The translations under genes and the position numbers were made by a program. A stretch of DNA of 64,000 nt from JAJFJD01 sp965228425 (GTDB lineage Bacteria > Pseudomonadota > Alphaproteobacteria > UBA8366): NCBI GenBank assembly GCA_965228425.1, contig OZ245815.1:1178001-1242000 (forward strand), read 5' to 3'. Below the pieces are notes generated by a model that saw only the letters and a program-made list of their open reading frames with translations, had not been told where the DNA came from and did no database searches. Positions within the stretch are counted from its first letter, which is position 1, and each line of letters opens with the position of its first letter. This document shows, one piece after another, positions 17,987 to 26,737 of the stretch.

Positions 17987-18661
17987 TTAGATCAAGGCGG
18001 TGAGATCCGGCGCCGCCATCCACGGCGTGGGCCCGGACAGACGTGGTACCGCGGCAATTCGGATACCCGGCAGGAATCGTTGGATCGTCGCCGCGGTTTC
18101 CGCAACCGGCACCGGACTTTCTTCGGATTCGCTGATGACGATGGCCGAAATGTCCAGGTTATGCGCCGTGAGCGTTTGGGCGGCGGTCAGGCTGTGGCTG
18201 ATCGTGCCGAGGTAGCTGCCGACGACCAACAGGCAGGGTGCACCCAACGCGGCCATCCAATCGAGTACGGTTTCGCGCTCAGTCAACGGCACCATGACGC
18301 CACCGACGCCTTCGATCAGCGTGATGTCTTCCGGCCCGACGGCGGCTTCCCGGCAATAGGCCACCAGGGCGTCGAAATCGATCGACCGGTTTTCCCGGAC
18401 CGCCGCCATATCCGGTGACAAGGGAGCGGCGAACCGGAAGGGGGACATGCGGTCGACCGCGTCGTTGCTCGGCGGCGTTTCCTGACTTTGCAGCAGAATC
18501 GCCGTATCGCTCTCGTCGAAGTCTTCCGGCGTGAAGCCGCTGATCACGGGCTTGAGCACGCGCGCCGTCCGGCCTGCCTGCTGCAATTGGTGGGCGAGCG
18601 AGGCGGTGATGAGTGTCTTGCCGACGCCGGTGCCGGAAGACGTAACGAAGATCGTCGTCAC
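17987..18661 (-). CDS. bioD: Dethiobiotin synthetase
   Basis: A 224-residue ATP-dependent enzyme that closes the ureido ring of dethiobiotin from DAPA and CO2. The N-terminal IFVTSSGTGVGKTLITASL is the P-loop with the typical GTGVGKT core; VLKPVISGF and LIEGVGGVMVPL follow, as in BioD. Length is normal. Its start overlaps the stop of bioF by four bases, so bioF-bioD is one translationally coupled unit transcribed away from bioB-bioA. Confidence 0.96.
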   Translation of the reverse strand: MTTIFVTSSGTGVGKTLITASLAHQLQQAGRTARVLKPVISGFTPEDFDESDTAILLQSQETPPSNDAVDRMSPFRFAAPLSPDMAAVRENRSIDFDALVAYCREAAVGPEDITLIEGVGGVMVPLTERETVLDWMAALGAPCLLVVGSYLGTISHSLTAAQTLTAHNLDISAIVISESEESPVPVAETAATIQRFLPGIRIAAVPRLSGPTPWMAAPDLTALI

Positions 18662-19824
18662 GCGGCGTTCCTGTCGTCACGGTGGAAGGGGCGCACGGCT
18701 TCGACGAGCCGCAGGATATCCTCGTCCCGGTGTTCGGCGGTGAAGGTGAAGCGCAGCCGCGCGGTATCCTTCGGCACCGTCGGCGGCCGGATCGCCGTCA
18801 CCAGGAAACCCTGCTCGGCGAGGGATTGGCTGGCGGCGAGGGCGGAGTCCGCGTCGCCCATGATCAGCGGCACGATGCAGCTTTCCGGGTCGGGCAGGTT
18901 GAGCGCCCGCGTGAACAGCCGCGCCTTCGCCATCGGTTTGGCGACTAGGTCGGCGTCCTTTTCGATCAGGTCCAGTGCGGCGATCGCCGAGGCCACCGCG
19001 CCGGGCGGCAGCCCGGTGGTGTAGATGAAGCTCCGGGCGCGCGTTTTGATGAAGTCGACCACCGCCTGGCTGGCACAGAGATAACCGCCGTACCCGCCGA
19101 TCGCTTTCGACAACGTCCCCATCTGCAGTGGCACGCGGGCCTTCTCGCCGGTGACGAAGCTGCTGCCCTTGCCGCCGGCCACGACGCCGAGGCCATGGGC
19201 GTCGTCGGTCATCAGCCAGGCATCGTGAGCCCCGGCGAGTTCCGCCAACTCGACCACCGGCGCGAGGTCCCCGTCCATGCTGAACACACCGTCGGTCAGA
19301 ACCAGGCAGTGCGGGTGATTCGCGCGGTGTTCCGCCAAAAGCGCTTTGCAATGCTCCAGGTCGTTGTGGCGGAAGATGACCAATTTGGCGTGGCTGATCT
19401 GCGATCCTGCGAACAGGCAGGCGTGGCACAACTCGTCCGCCACGATCAAATCGTCCGGGCCGATCAGCGTCGGGATGACGCCTACATTGGTCAGGTAGCC
19501 GCTGCCGAAGACCACCGCCGCTTCCGTTTCCTTATAGGCGGCAAGCTTGGCTTCAAGCGTTTCGAAGAGCGGATGGTTTCCCGTTACCAGGCGCGACGCC
19601 CCAGACCCCGCGCCATAACGCTCGGTGGCCTCGTTCGCGGCGTCGATCACCCGCCTGTCGTGCGACAGATTGAGATAGTCGTTGCAGCAGAAGGAGATCA
19701 TCTCCTTGCCGTCACGCCGGGTCAGCGCGGCCGCGAAGCGGTCGGTTTCCGAAAGCGTGCGTTTCAGCGACTGCGCCTCGAGCCGTTCGAGTTTGCCGCG
19801 AACAAATTGTTCCAGAGAGTCCAT
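18658..19824 (-). CDS. bioF: 8-amino-7-oxononanoate synthase
   Basis: A 388-residue PLP-dependent alpha-oxoamine synthase that condenses pimeloyl thioester with alanine. Seen: FCCNDYLNLSHD, GSGASRLVTGNHPLFETLE, LMTDDAHGLGVVAGGKG (Asp/His for PLP) and QMGTLSKAIGGYGGYL, where the Lys of LSKA is the expected PLP Schiff-base residue. The ATG at 19824 was chosen; the upstream extension to 19887 begins with TTG and looks non-coding. First gene of the minus-strand half of the biotin locus. Confidence 0.96.
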   Translation of the reverse strand: MDSLEQFVRGKLERLEAQSLKRTLSETDRFAAALTRRDGKEMISFCCNDYLNLSHDRRVIDAANEATERYGAGSGASRLVTGNHPLFETLEAKLAAYKETEAAVVFGSGYLTNVGVIPTLIGPDDLIVADELCHACLFAGSQISHAKLVIFRHNDLEHCKALLAEHRANHPHCLVLTDGVFSMDGDLAPVVELAELAGAHDAWLMTDDAHGLGVVAGGKGSSFVTGEKARVPLQMGTLSKAIGGYGGYLCASQAVVDFIKTRARSFIYTTGLPPGAVASAIAALDLIEKDADLVAKPMAKARLFTRALNLPDPESCIVPLIMGDADSALAASQSLAEQGFLVTAIRPPTVPKDTARLRFTFTAEHRDEDILRLVEAVRPFHRDDRNAA

Positions 19825-20017
19825 GCCTCTCGCTCGTATGGAATCGGGAATGAGGGTGCATTTTCGCGCCGACCGGCCCGCTGTCAACGCCCCTGTCGAT
19901 AGGGGTGCCGATAGCGTTGCATGCGTTTGACTTTGCAGCCGCGCTCAAAGATGATGCGGGCGACCGGGCCCTTCGTGGCGGGCCCATTCCTGAGAATTAC
20001 ACCGGACCGACCAATCG

Positions 20018-21064
20018 ATGAGTTTCGCGAACCACAGTGATGCGCAAACGGCTGCCGAAACCGCTATGACAGGAGCCTCCGGCGGCGCGCCGCAGGCCGA
20101 CTCCGGCGGGGTCCGCAACGATTGGTCGCAATCGGAAATCCGGGCGCTGTTCGACCTGCCGTTCAACGACCTTTTGATTCGCGCGCAGGCGGTCCATCGC
20201 CATCATTTCGACGCCAACCGCGTCCAGAAAAGCCGCTTGCTCTCGATCAAGACCGGCGGCTGTCCGGAGGACTGCAAATATTGTCCGCAATCGGCGCATT
20301 TCGAGACCGGCGTCGATGCCGAAAAACTGATGGACGTCGATGCGGTCATGGCACAGGCGCGCGAGGCGAAGGACGGCGGCGCCAGCCGGTTCTGCATGGG
20401 GGCCGCCTGGCGCAGCCCGAAGGACCGCGACATGGACGCCATCATCGATATGGTGCAAGGCGTGAAGGCGCTGGGCATGGAAACCTGCATGACCCTCGGC
20501 ATGCTGAGCGCGGCGCAGGCCGCACGGCTCGCCGAGGCCGGCCTGGATTACTACAACCACAACATCGACACGTCGGAAGAATTCTACGGCGAAATCATCA
20601 CGACCCGCACCTATCAGGATCGGCTCGACACGCTGGAGCATGTCCGGCAGTCCGGCATGAACGTGTGTTGCGGCGGCATCGTCGGAATGGGCGAAAGCCG
20701 CGACCACCGCGCCGGCATGCTGACGACCTTGGCCACCATGCCGAAACATCCGGAGAGCGTGCCGATCAACATGCTGGTCCAGGTCGAAGGGACGCCGTTG
20801 ACCGGGACGGAGCAGCTCGACATCCTCGAGTTCATCCGTACGATCGCGGTGGCGCGCATCCTCATGCCGCAATCCTTCGTTCGGTTGTCCGCCGGCCGCG
20901 AAGCGATGACCGATGAGGCGCAGGCGCTCTGTTTCCTGGCCGGGGCGAATTCCATCTTCTGCGGCGAGAAGTTGCTGACCACCGGCAATCCCGAGGTCGA
21001 CGCCGACGACGCGCTGTTCGATCGGCTCGGCATCGAATCTTACGAGGCTGAAGCGGGGGAATGA
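20018..21064 (+). CDS. bioB: Biotin synthase
   Basis: A 348-residue radical SAM enzyme inserting sulfur into dethiobiotin. The CxxxCxxC cluster motif is present in GGCPEDCKYCPQSAHF, preceded by SIKTG. YYNHNIDTSEEFYGEI and CCGGIVGMGESRDHRAG (auxiliary 2Fe-2S ligands) are textbook BioB motifs. The first 45 residues are a non-conserved Ala/Gly-rich extension, so translation could begin a little later. bioA overlaps its stop codon. Confidence 0.97.
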   Translation: MSFANHSDAQTAAETAMTGASGGAPQADSGGVRNDWSQSEIRALFDLPFNDLLIRAQAVHRHHFDANRVQKSRLLSIKTGGCPEDCKYCPQSAHFETGVDAEKLMDVDAVMAQAREAKDGGASRFCMGAAWRSPKDRDMDAIIDMVQGVKALGMETCMTLGMLSAAQAARLAEAGLDYYNHNIDTSEEFYGEIITTRTYQDRLDTLEHVRQSGMNVCCGGIVGMGESRDHRAGMLTTLATMPKHPESVPINMLVQVEGTPLTGTEQLDILEFIRTIAVARILMPQSFVRLSAGREAMTDEAQALCFLAGANSIFCGEKLLTTGNPEVDADDALFDRLGIESYEAEAGE

Positions 21065-22344
21065 GCCCGCCGGATCGCCCGGGATGGAGTGAGACCGGGT
21101 TCCCGCACATCTGGCTGCCCTATTCGCAGATGAAGACGGCGCCGCCTCCCGTCGAGGCGGTGGCGAGCGACGGCGTTCGAATCCAGCTTGCCGACGGCCG
21201 GGAGTTGGTCGATGGCGTATCGTCCTGGTGGACCGCGTGTCACGGCTACAACCATCCGCATATCCGCGCGGCGGTCACGGCGCAGTTGGAGCGCATGCCC
21301 CACGTCATGCTCGGCGGCTTCGTGCATGAACCGGCGCTGACCCTGGCGCGGCGTCTGTCGGAAATCCTGCCCGGCGACCTCGGCCATGTTTTCTTTTCGG
21401 AATCGGGATCGGTGTCGGTCGAGATCGCCATGAAGATGGCGGTGCAGTATTGGCTCAACCAAGGCGTCAAGGGGCGGTCACGGTTCGTCAGCTTCCGCTA
21501 CGGCTATCACGGCGACACGATCGGCGCGATGTCGGTGTGTGACCCGGACGAGGGCATGCACACGATGTTCCACGGCCTCCTGCCGGAGCAGATCGTCGTC
21601 GATCTACCGCGCGACGACGCCGGTTTCGTGCGGTTCGGCCGCCTGTTGGCCGGGCGGGCCGACGAGATCGCCGCCGTCATCATCGAGCCGTTGGTGCAGG
21701 CGGCGGGCGGTATGAAGTTTCATGACCCGGCGGTTTTGCAGCGGATCGCGGCGGCATGCCGAGACCATGATATTCTGCTTGTTGCGGACGAAATCGCCAC
21801 CGGCTTTTGCCGCACGGGCACGATGTTCGCCTGCGAACAGGCGGCGATTTGCCCGGACATCGTGACGCTGTCCAAATCGCTGACCGGCGGGACCATGGCG
21901 CTTGCCGCGACCGTGGCGACCGACCGGGTGTATGACGCGTTTCTGTCGGACCGATTCGATGCGGCGCTGATGCACGGCCCGACCTATACGGGCAATCCAT
22001 TGGCCTGTGCGGCGGCGAACGCGTCGCTCGACCTGTTCGAGCGCGAGCCGCGCCAGGAGCAGGCAATGCGGATCGAACGGCAATTGCTCCGGGAACTTGA
22101 GCCTTGTGCCGGACTACCGGGGGTCGCCGATGTCCGGTGCCTGGGTGCGATCGGGGTGGTTCAGCTCGATGGACCTATGGATTTGTATGCGCTGCGTGGC
22201 CGGTTCGTGGAAAAGGGCGTCTGGATTCGCCCGTTCGGCGACATCGTCTATGTGATGCCGCCGCTGGTCATTGAACCGGATGATCTTGCCGTGCTGACCG
22301 GTGCCATCGTCGATGTCGTCGGCGAATGGTCGGCCGCGCTTTAG
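21061..22344 (+). CDS. bioA: Adenosylmethionine-8-amino-7-oxononanoate aminotransferase
   Basis: A 427-residue class III PLP aminotransferase that makes DAPA from KAPA using SAM as amino donor. Seen: IWLPYSQMK, DGVSSWWTACHGYNHPHI, FFSESGSVSVEIAMKMA, FRYGYHGDTIGAMSV, LLVADEIATGFCRTGTMFA and LSKSLTGGTMALAAT, with the Lys of SKSLTGG as PLP lysine. ATG overlaps the bioB stop. With bioF, bioD and bioB this gives the four late biotin steps; no bioC, bioH or bioZ is present in the window. Confidence 0.97.
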   Translation: MSPPDRPGWSETGFPHIWLPYSQMKTAPPPVEAVASDGVRIQLADGRELVDGVSSWWTACHGYNHPHIRAAVTAQLERMPHVMLGGFVHEPALTLARRLSEILPGDLGHVFFSESGSVSVEIAMKMAVQYWLNQGVKGRSRFVSFRYGYHGDTIGAMSVCDPDEGMHTMFHGLLPEQIVVDLPRDDAGFVRFGRLLAGRADEIAAVIIEPLVQAAGGMKFHDPAVLQRIAAACRDHDILLVADEIATGFCRTGTMFACEQAAICPDIVTLSKSLTGGTMALAATVATDRVYDAFLSDRFDAALMHGPTYTGNPLACAAANASLDLFEREPRQEQAMRIERQLLRELEPCAGLPGVADVRCLGAIGVVQLDGPMDLYALRGRFVEKGVWIRPFGDIVYVMPPLVIEPDDLAVLTGAIVDVVGEWSAAL

Positions 22345-22422
22345 CCGGCAAGCAGGCCCGAACTATCGACTTGTGCTTTCAAAGCGTCCGCGATAGGTGA
22401 TGCCGCATATTCGAGAGGAAGC

Positions 22423-23739
22423 ATGACGGATCAGACAGCAGGCAGCCTGATGTCGCTGGCCCGCGACTATCACGAGTCGGGCCGGTTGTTGGACGCGGAG
22501 CGGCTGTACAAACAGATCGTCGAGGAGGATTCCGGCAACGCCGCGGCGTGGTATTACCGCGGCATCCTCCTCTATCAGACGGGCCGGAAGCGAGAGGCGA
22601 TCGATTCGCTCGAGAAGGCCGACGGGGCACAGCCGGACCATCCGGATATCCTGTCGAGCCTTGGCAGCATCTACGCGGATGTCGGCGACTACGACGCGGC
22701 GATCGCGATCATGCAACGCGCCGTCAAAGCGGCGCCGCAGGACGCGAAACCGTATACCCGGCTGGGCTTGGTGCTGCTGGAGACCCGCCGCTTCGAGGAA
22801 GCGATCGCGATCTACCAGCGGCTGAACGAACTGGTGCCGGAAGCGGCCGGCGGGTGGTTCAACCTGGGCCGTGTCTATGAGGGGTTGAGCCGGCACGAGG
22901 ATGCGATCGCGGCGTATCGCGAGGCCCTGGCGCGCAAGCCTCATTTCGCCGAAGCCTATACCGGGATTGCCGCGGCGTTGCTCGACCTGGACCGCCCGGC
23001 GGAAGCGATCGACGCCTGCGAACGGTGTTTCCGGTTGTTACCGGGAGACACCAGTGCGATCGCCTATAAGGCGGTTGCACTGGATGCCTTGGGTGATCGC
23101 GAAGCGGCGGCTGAGCTAGTTGATTTCGAACAATTTTTGCGGGTCGGGCGGATTGAGCCGCCGGCCGGCTTCGACAGCGTCGACGCCTTCAATTCGGCGC
23201 TGATCGACCATATTGAAAATCACCCGTCGCTCAGCTTCGACCTGGAGGCGATCTCTTGCCACAACGGCGCGACGAGCGACAATTTGCTGGCCGAACCGAA
23301 AGGGCCCGTCGCCCATCTCGAGACATTGCTGGTGCGTGCGTTCGACGGGTATCTGCGGGGCATCGATCCCGCGCAGGAGCATCCGTTCGTCGATGGCGCG
23401 CCGGAGGATTGGCGGATCGAAATGTGGGCGACCGTGCTGGAACGGCAAGGCCACCAGTCGGCCCATATTCATCCGACCGGCTGGCTAAGCGGCGTCTATT
23501 ACGTCCAGGTGCCCGAGGTGGTGAGCGACGGCGATTCGGGTCATAGCGGATGGATCGAATTCGGCAATCCACCGGATCATTTTCCGGCGCCGAAGCGGCC
23601 GGGTCTTCGCTATCACAAGCCGGAACCGGGAAAGTTCTTGTTGTTCCCGTCCTATGTGTATCACCGGACGGTTCCGTTCGATTCCGATACCCGGCGAATC
23701 AGCATCGCCTTCGATTTCGAACCCGTCCGGGGCGGCTGA
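22423..23739 (+). CDS. TPR protein with C-terminal 2OG-Fe(II) oxygenase-like domain
   Basis: 438 residues. About residues 5-240 are six or so TPR units (PDILSSLGSIYADVGDYDAAI, GGWFNLGRVYEGLSRHEDAI). Residues about 325-438 match the putative 2OG-Fe(II) oxygenase family 2OG-FeII_Oxy_5: HQSAHIHPTGWLSGVYYVQVP with the first metal His, KFLLFPSYVYHRTVPF with the distal His, and RRISIAFDF with the 2OG-binding Arg. The substrate is unknown; the TPR array may present a protein substrate. AGAGGA lies just upstream of the ATG. It follows bioA by 78 bases but has no evident link with biotin. Confidence 0.82.
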   Translation: MTDQTAGSLMSLARDYHESGRLLDAERLYKQIVEEDSGNAAAWYYRGILLYQTGRKREAIDSLEKADGAQPDHPDILSSLGSIYADVGDYDAAIAIMQRAVKAAPQDAKPYTRLGLVLLETRRFEEAIAIYQRLNELVPEAAGGWFNLGRVYEGLSRHEDAIAAYREALARKPHFAEAYTGIAAALLDLDRPAEAIDACERCFRLLPGDTSAIAYKAVALDALGDREAAAELVDFEQFLRVGRIEPPAGFDSVDAFNSALIDHIENHPSLSFDLEAISCHNGATSDNLLAEPKGPVAHLETLLVRAFDGYLRGIDPAQEHPFVDGAPEDWRIEMWATVLERQGHQSAHIHPTGWLSGVYYVQVPEVVSDGDSGHSGWIEFGNPPDHFPAPKRPGLRYHKPEPGKFLLFPSYVYHRTVPFDSDTRRISIAFDFEPVRGG

Positions 23740-23743
23740 ACCG

Positions 23744-24151
23744 TCAGCCGTCGTCCGACTCGCCCTTTTTCAGGTTAAGCGCAACGGAATTCATGCAATA
23801 GCGCAGCCCGCTGGGCCTTGGTCCGTCCTCGAAGACATGGCCAAGATGGGCGTCGCAGGTCGCGCACAGCACTTCGGTGCGCCGCATGAACAGGCTGTTG
23901 TCCTCGCGGGTTTCCACGGCGTCCTCGTCGAGCGGCGCGTAGAAGCTGGGCCAGCCGGTGCCCGAATCGAACTTGGTCTCCGACGAAAACAGCGGCGTGC
24001 CGCAGCAAATACAGACGTAGGTGCCGTCATCCTTGCAGTCGTGGTATTCGCCGGTGAAGGCCCGCTCGGTGCCGTGCTGACGGGTTACCTTATATTGCTC
24101 GCGCGTGAGAAGATCGCGCCATTCCGCATCTGATTTCTGCACCTTTGCCAT
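23744..24151 (-). CDS. msrB: Peptide-methionine (R)-S-oxide reductase
   Basis: A 135-residue MsrB repairing methionine-R-sulfoxide. Two CxxC zinc motifs are present (CICCGTPLF and CATCDAHLGHVF), as are SGTGWPSFYAPL and the catalytic Cys in GLRYCMNSVALNL. GGGAG sits nine bases before the ATG. It lacks a signal peptide, so it should be cytosolic. The stop is 4 nt from the convergent TPR-oxygenase stop. Confidence 0.97.
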   Translation of the reverse strand: MAKVQKSDAEWRDLLTREQYKVTRQHGTERAFTGEYHDCKDDGTYVCICCGTPLFSSETKFDSGTGWPSFYAPLDEDAVETREDNSLFMRRTEVLCATCDAHLGHVFEDGPRPSGLRYCMNSVALNLKKGESDDG

Positions 24152-24188
24152 CGGTTTTGTTCTCCCTGTCGCGGTTCGTCTGGCTTCG

Positions 24189-24851
24189 TCACGGTGTCGG
24201 GTATCGCTGCACCTGCAGGAGCAGGTCTGTCATCCGCCGGTCTCGGAACCCGAATTCGGACAGACAGGATACCGTATTCTTAAGATAGTCCCGGCAGCTT
24301 CCCAGTCGACCCTCCGCCGTCGCAAGGCGTTTGACCACGGTGGCGGGATCGAGCTTCCCGACATAGCGGACGTGTTGCCGGTTGCTGGCGAAGGTGATGG
24401 CGCGGACATTGGATGCCGCGCCGGTGACCGTCACCCAGACCGGACGATAGGTGCCGGCGAGCATTTCGCGGGCCCAGACAATGTCCAGTTCTTCATGCAC
24501 CGAGTCGGCGGCGATCCGAAAGGCGAGGCCGCAACAGGAGCCGCCGGGTTCCAGGGCCAGCATCATGCCTGGCCGATCCTCGGTCCCGCGGCCCGCTGTC
24601 GAAATCATGCAGTAACTGCGATGGTATCCGTGAATCCGCCCCGGCAGTCGGTCGACGAAATGAAAGGCCGGGTTCCACATCAGCGACCCGTATCCGAACA
24701 CCCAAACGTCGCCGCCGTTCGGCACCGCAGACAGCATGGCGTTCTTGGAGGCCTCGCGTTCCGCGTCGGTCCAAATTCGGCCGTGGCGACGGCTGTTGGC
24801 GGCCATCTCCTTGAAGGCGCCCCGTTGGATGGCGTCGCGGTCTAGTGTCAC
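24189..24851 (-). CDS. ChaC-like gamma-glutamylcyclotransferase
   Basis: A 220-residue protein of the ChaC family, which releases 5-oxoproline and Cys-Gly from glutathione. Seen: WVFGYGSLMWNPAFHF (the GYGSL signature), GRIHGYHRSYCMIST, LALEPGGSCCGLAFRI and VHEELDIVWAREMLAGTY, whose Glu matches the expected catalytic acid. Starts with GTG at 24851; the ATG at 24806 is an alternative. It sits upstream of msrB on the same strand with a 37-nt gap, a plausible thiol/redox-stress pair. Confidence 0.9.
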   Translation of the reverse strand: MTLDRDAIQRGAFKEMAANSRRHGRIWTDAEREASKNAMLSAVPNGGDVWVFGYGSLMWNPAFHFVDRLPGRIHGYHRSYCMISTAGRGTEDRPGMMLALEPGGSCCGLAFRIAADSVHEELDIVWAREMLAGTYRPVWVTVTGAASNVRAITFASNRQHVRYVGKLDPATVVKRLATAEGRLGSCRDYLKNTVSCLSEFGFRDRRMTDLLLQVQRYPTP

Positions 24852-25198
24852 GCGTTGGGAATCCGAATGATGTGAATTGGTTACGATCTAGCGGGCAATA
24901 CCGATATTGGCAAGCGCGGCGCTTGGCCGTTGGGCAGGCGTGCGACGTGCGATCGCGATCCATTAGATAATTCGATTAAATCAAATGAAAATATCGATAA
25001 GTAAAAAGTCCATCATAAACAATCAAAAAATAACACAAGCCAGATATGAGAATATTCAATGATCGAAAATATCGATTGGTGTAATCAAAATATATGATTT
25101 ACTTGTTCATTTTGTGGCTAAACCGCAACATTATTGCCTTATGATTCTATTTCATATGGTTTTTAATTGGATATCCGAAAGAGATACGCGATTACTTG
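24852..25198. other. AT-rich intergenic region upstream of the first porin
   Basis: About 350 bases, strongly AT-rich from about 24962 onward against a GC-rich background, with no credible gene. It probably holds the porin promoter and regulator sites, including a 12-bp direct repeat listed separately. A short stretch ATGGTTTTTAATTGGA (about 25157) has a near copy before the second porin (about 27021). Confidence 0.6.
24987..25076. repeat. Pair of 12-bp direct repeats upstream of porin 1
   Basis: GAAAATATCGAT occurs at 24987-24998 and again at 25065-25076, 78 bases apart (close to a whole number of helical turns). Both lie in the AT-rich region before the porin. They could be binding sites for a porin regulator, but in such AT-rich DNA chance recurrence is possible. 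Confidence 0.35.
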
Positions 25199-25317
25199 TT
25201 CAGCGAACTGAGACGTTTCCTGTGGTTTGCGACGCAGTGTGGCAATTGCGGCGGATTGGCAGGGCGGTTCAATTTGTTTCTTGGGGAGTTTGCAAGTTTA
25301 TCAGTGTGGAGGTTTTC
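25199..25317 (+). promoter_or_regulatory. Conserved leader of porin copy 1
   Basis: About 119 bases, starting TTCAGCGAACTGAGACG and ending GTGTGGAGGTTTTC before the ATG, are almost identical to 27064-27181 before the second porin (a few substitutions and one short indel). GGAGG is the ribosome binding site. Retention of near identity over a non-coding leader suggests a recent duplication, a functional 5' UTR, or both. Confidence 0.6.
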
Positions 25318-26514
25318 ATGACCAAGTTAAACAAAGCGTTGATGGCGACAACCGCCATTGCCTTTGCATCCGGTCTGGCTCTTCCGGCATCCGCGCAGGA
25401 TCCGTCGAAAGCGCCAGGCGTCGTCAAGAGCGGCGACAAAATCAAGCTTCGGCTGTACGGGCAGATCACCCGTCAGTTCGGTTTCGTCAGCGACGGCGAA
25501 TCCACGACCTTCAAGCAAGGTCCGAACGGCAACACCTCGACCCGTATGGGTATCGACGGCCGCGGCAAGGTGACGAAGGACGTCAACATCCGGACCCGCC
25601 TTGAATTCGCCTTGAATACAGGCAACAGCACGGGTGGCCCGCAGTTCGAGAACCAACCGGGTTCGAACGACTTCGACATTCGTCATCTGGACGTGATCTT
25701 CAGCCACAAGAAGGCTGGCGCGATCTGGATCGGCCGGGGCGACTCCGCCACCAACGGCACGTCGGAAGTCAACTTGGCGCCGGGCATGAGCACCGGTCGT
25801 CTGGGTGGGTCCACCCATCACGTCGCCAGCGAATTCCGCGTGATGGACGAGGATGACAGTATCGAGCCGCAGCAGGTTGGCACCATCGACCGCTTCTTCA
25901 GCAACTTCGACGGCGCGGGCCGGCAGAATCGTATCCGCTACGACTCGCCGTCTCTCTTCGGCTTCAAGGCGTCGGCCAGCCTCATCGACAAGCACAACTT
26001 CGATGCGGCCCTGCGCTACAGCGGCAAGGTCGCCGGCACGGCCATCAAGGCTGCCGTCGGTTATTGCAACACGCAAGGCGCTCGGTCGTCCGGCGACGGC
26101 GCATGCCACGGCAATGGCGGCACGATCCGCGGCCAGTCGCAGGTCAACGGTTCGATCTCGGTGAAGACGCCGATCGGCCTGGGCGCGACCTTCTCGGGTG
26201 CCAAGCAGTGGCAGAATACGTCCCCGACGACGGTGACCGAAGGCGATCCGTACAACATCAATCCGTCGATCTGGTACACGACCAAGGTTACCGAACTCGG
26301 CGCCACGACTGCCGAATACGCCTTCCAGTACTGCAAGCATTGTGGATTGCTGGACGACGAGGGCGTCGGCCATGCCGTGACCATTCTTCAGAAGGTCGAT
26401 AGCATCGGTGGTGACTACTTCGCCACGTTCCGCCTCTACGATGTGGAGACGGCAACGAACGACGACATCGAGAATCTGTGGTTCGTCGGCGCTGGTTTCC
26501 GCCAACGTTTCTAG
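25318..26514 (+). CDS. Outer-membrane porin, copy 1
   Basis: A 398-residue alphaproteobacterial porin (Porin_4-like beta barrel). The signal peptide is MTKLNKALMATTAIAFASG..ASAQ. The first strand KIKLRLYGQITRQFGFV, the RMGIDGRGKVTKD and AIWIGRGDSATNGTSEV segments and the terminal aromatic motif ending FRQRF fit an outer-membrane barrel. Four Cys are present (YCNTQG, ACHGNG and the pair in YCKHCG), which is uncommon in porins. The start is set by GGAGG six bases upstream; upstream in-frame codons belong to the leader. A 60-codon lipoprotein gene follows 18 nt later, and the whole unit is duplicated downstream. Confidence 0.93.
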   Translation: MTKLNKALMATTAIAFASGLALPASAQDPSKAPGVVKSGDKIKLRLYGQITRQFGFVSDGESTTFKQGPNGNTSTRMGIDGRGKVTKDVNIRTRLEFALNTGNSTGGPQFENQPGSNDFDIRHLDVIFSHKKAGAIWIGRGDSATNGTSEVNLAPGMSTGRLGGSTHHVASEFRVMDEDDSIEPQQVGTIDRFFSNFDGAGRQNRIRYDSPSLFGFKASASLIDKHNFDAALRYSGKVAGTAIKAAVGYCNTQGARSSGDGACHGNGGTIRGQSQVNGSISVKTPIGLGATFSGAKQWQNTSPTTVTEGDPYNINPSIWYTTKVTELGATTAEYAFQYCKHCGLLDDEGVGHAVTILQKVDSIGGDYFATFRLYDVETATNDDIENLWFVGAGFRQRF

Positions 26515-26532
26515 GGGTTTGGAGCTGATTTG

Positions 26533-26715
26533 ATGCGTATCATCCGTGCCTTGGTGATCGTCGCCATCGCTCTGTCCACGCCGTTGGCGCTCGGTGCGTG
26601 CGGCTGGGTCAAGGGTGATAAGGACGTGGATACGTCCGACGGTGAAGGAGCGATTGGTAAAGGGCCCGGCCTCCTGACCGGGAAACGCGGCGGTATCGTC
26701 ATCTTTCAGCGATAA
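26533..26715 (+). CDS. Small lipoprotein downstream of porin 1
   Basis: 60 residues: MRIIRALVIVAIALSTPLA then the lipobox LGAC, so the mature lipoprotein is about 38 residues beginning CGWVKGDKDVDT. It ends GLLTGKRGGIVIFQR. The gene is 18 nt after the porin stop and has a close paralogue at the same place after porin 2, so the two-gene unit is maintained together. I do not recognise the family; an outer-membrane lipoprotein that works with the porin is an inference from linkage. Confidence 0.75.
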   Translation: MRIIRALVIVAIALSTPLALGACGWVKGDKDVDTSDGEGAIGKGPGLLTGKRGGIVIFQR

Positions 26716-26737
26716 ATCCCAAGCGATTTCGGACCGG

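Noticed and set aside
19824..20018. BioR or BirA operator in the bio spacer
   Set aside because: The only dyad seen is CCCCT-GTCGAT-AGGGG. It does not match the BioR consensus TTATMKATAA or a typical BirA site, so I do not annotate it.
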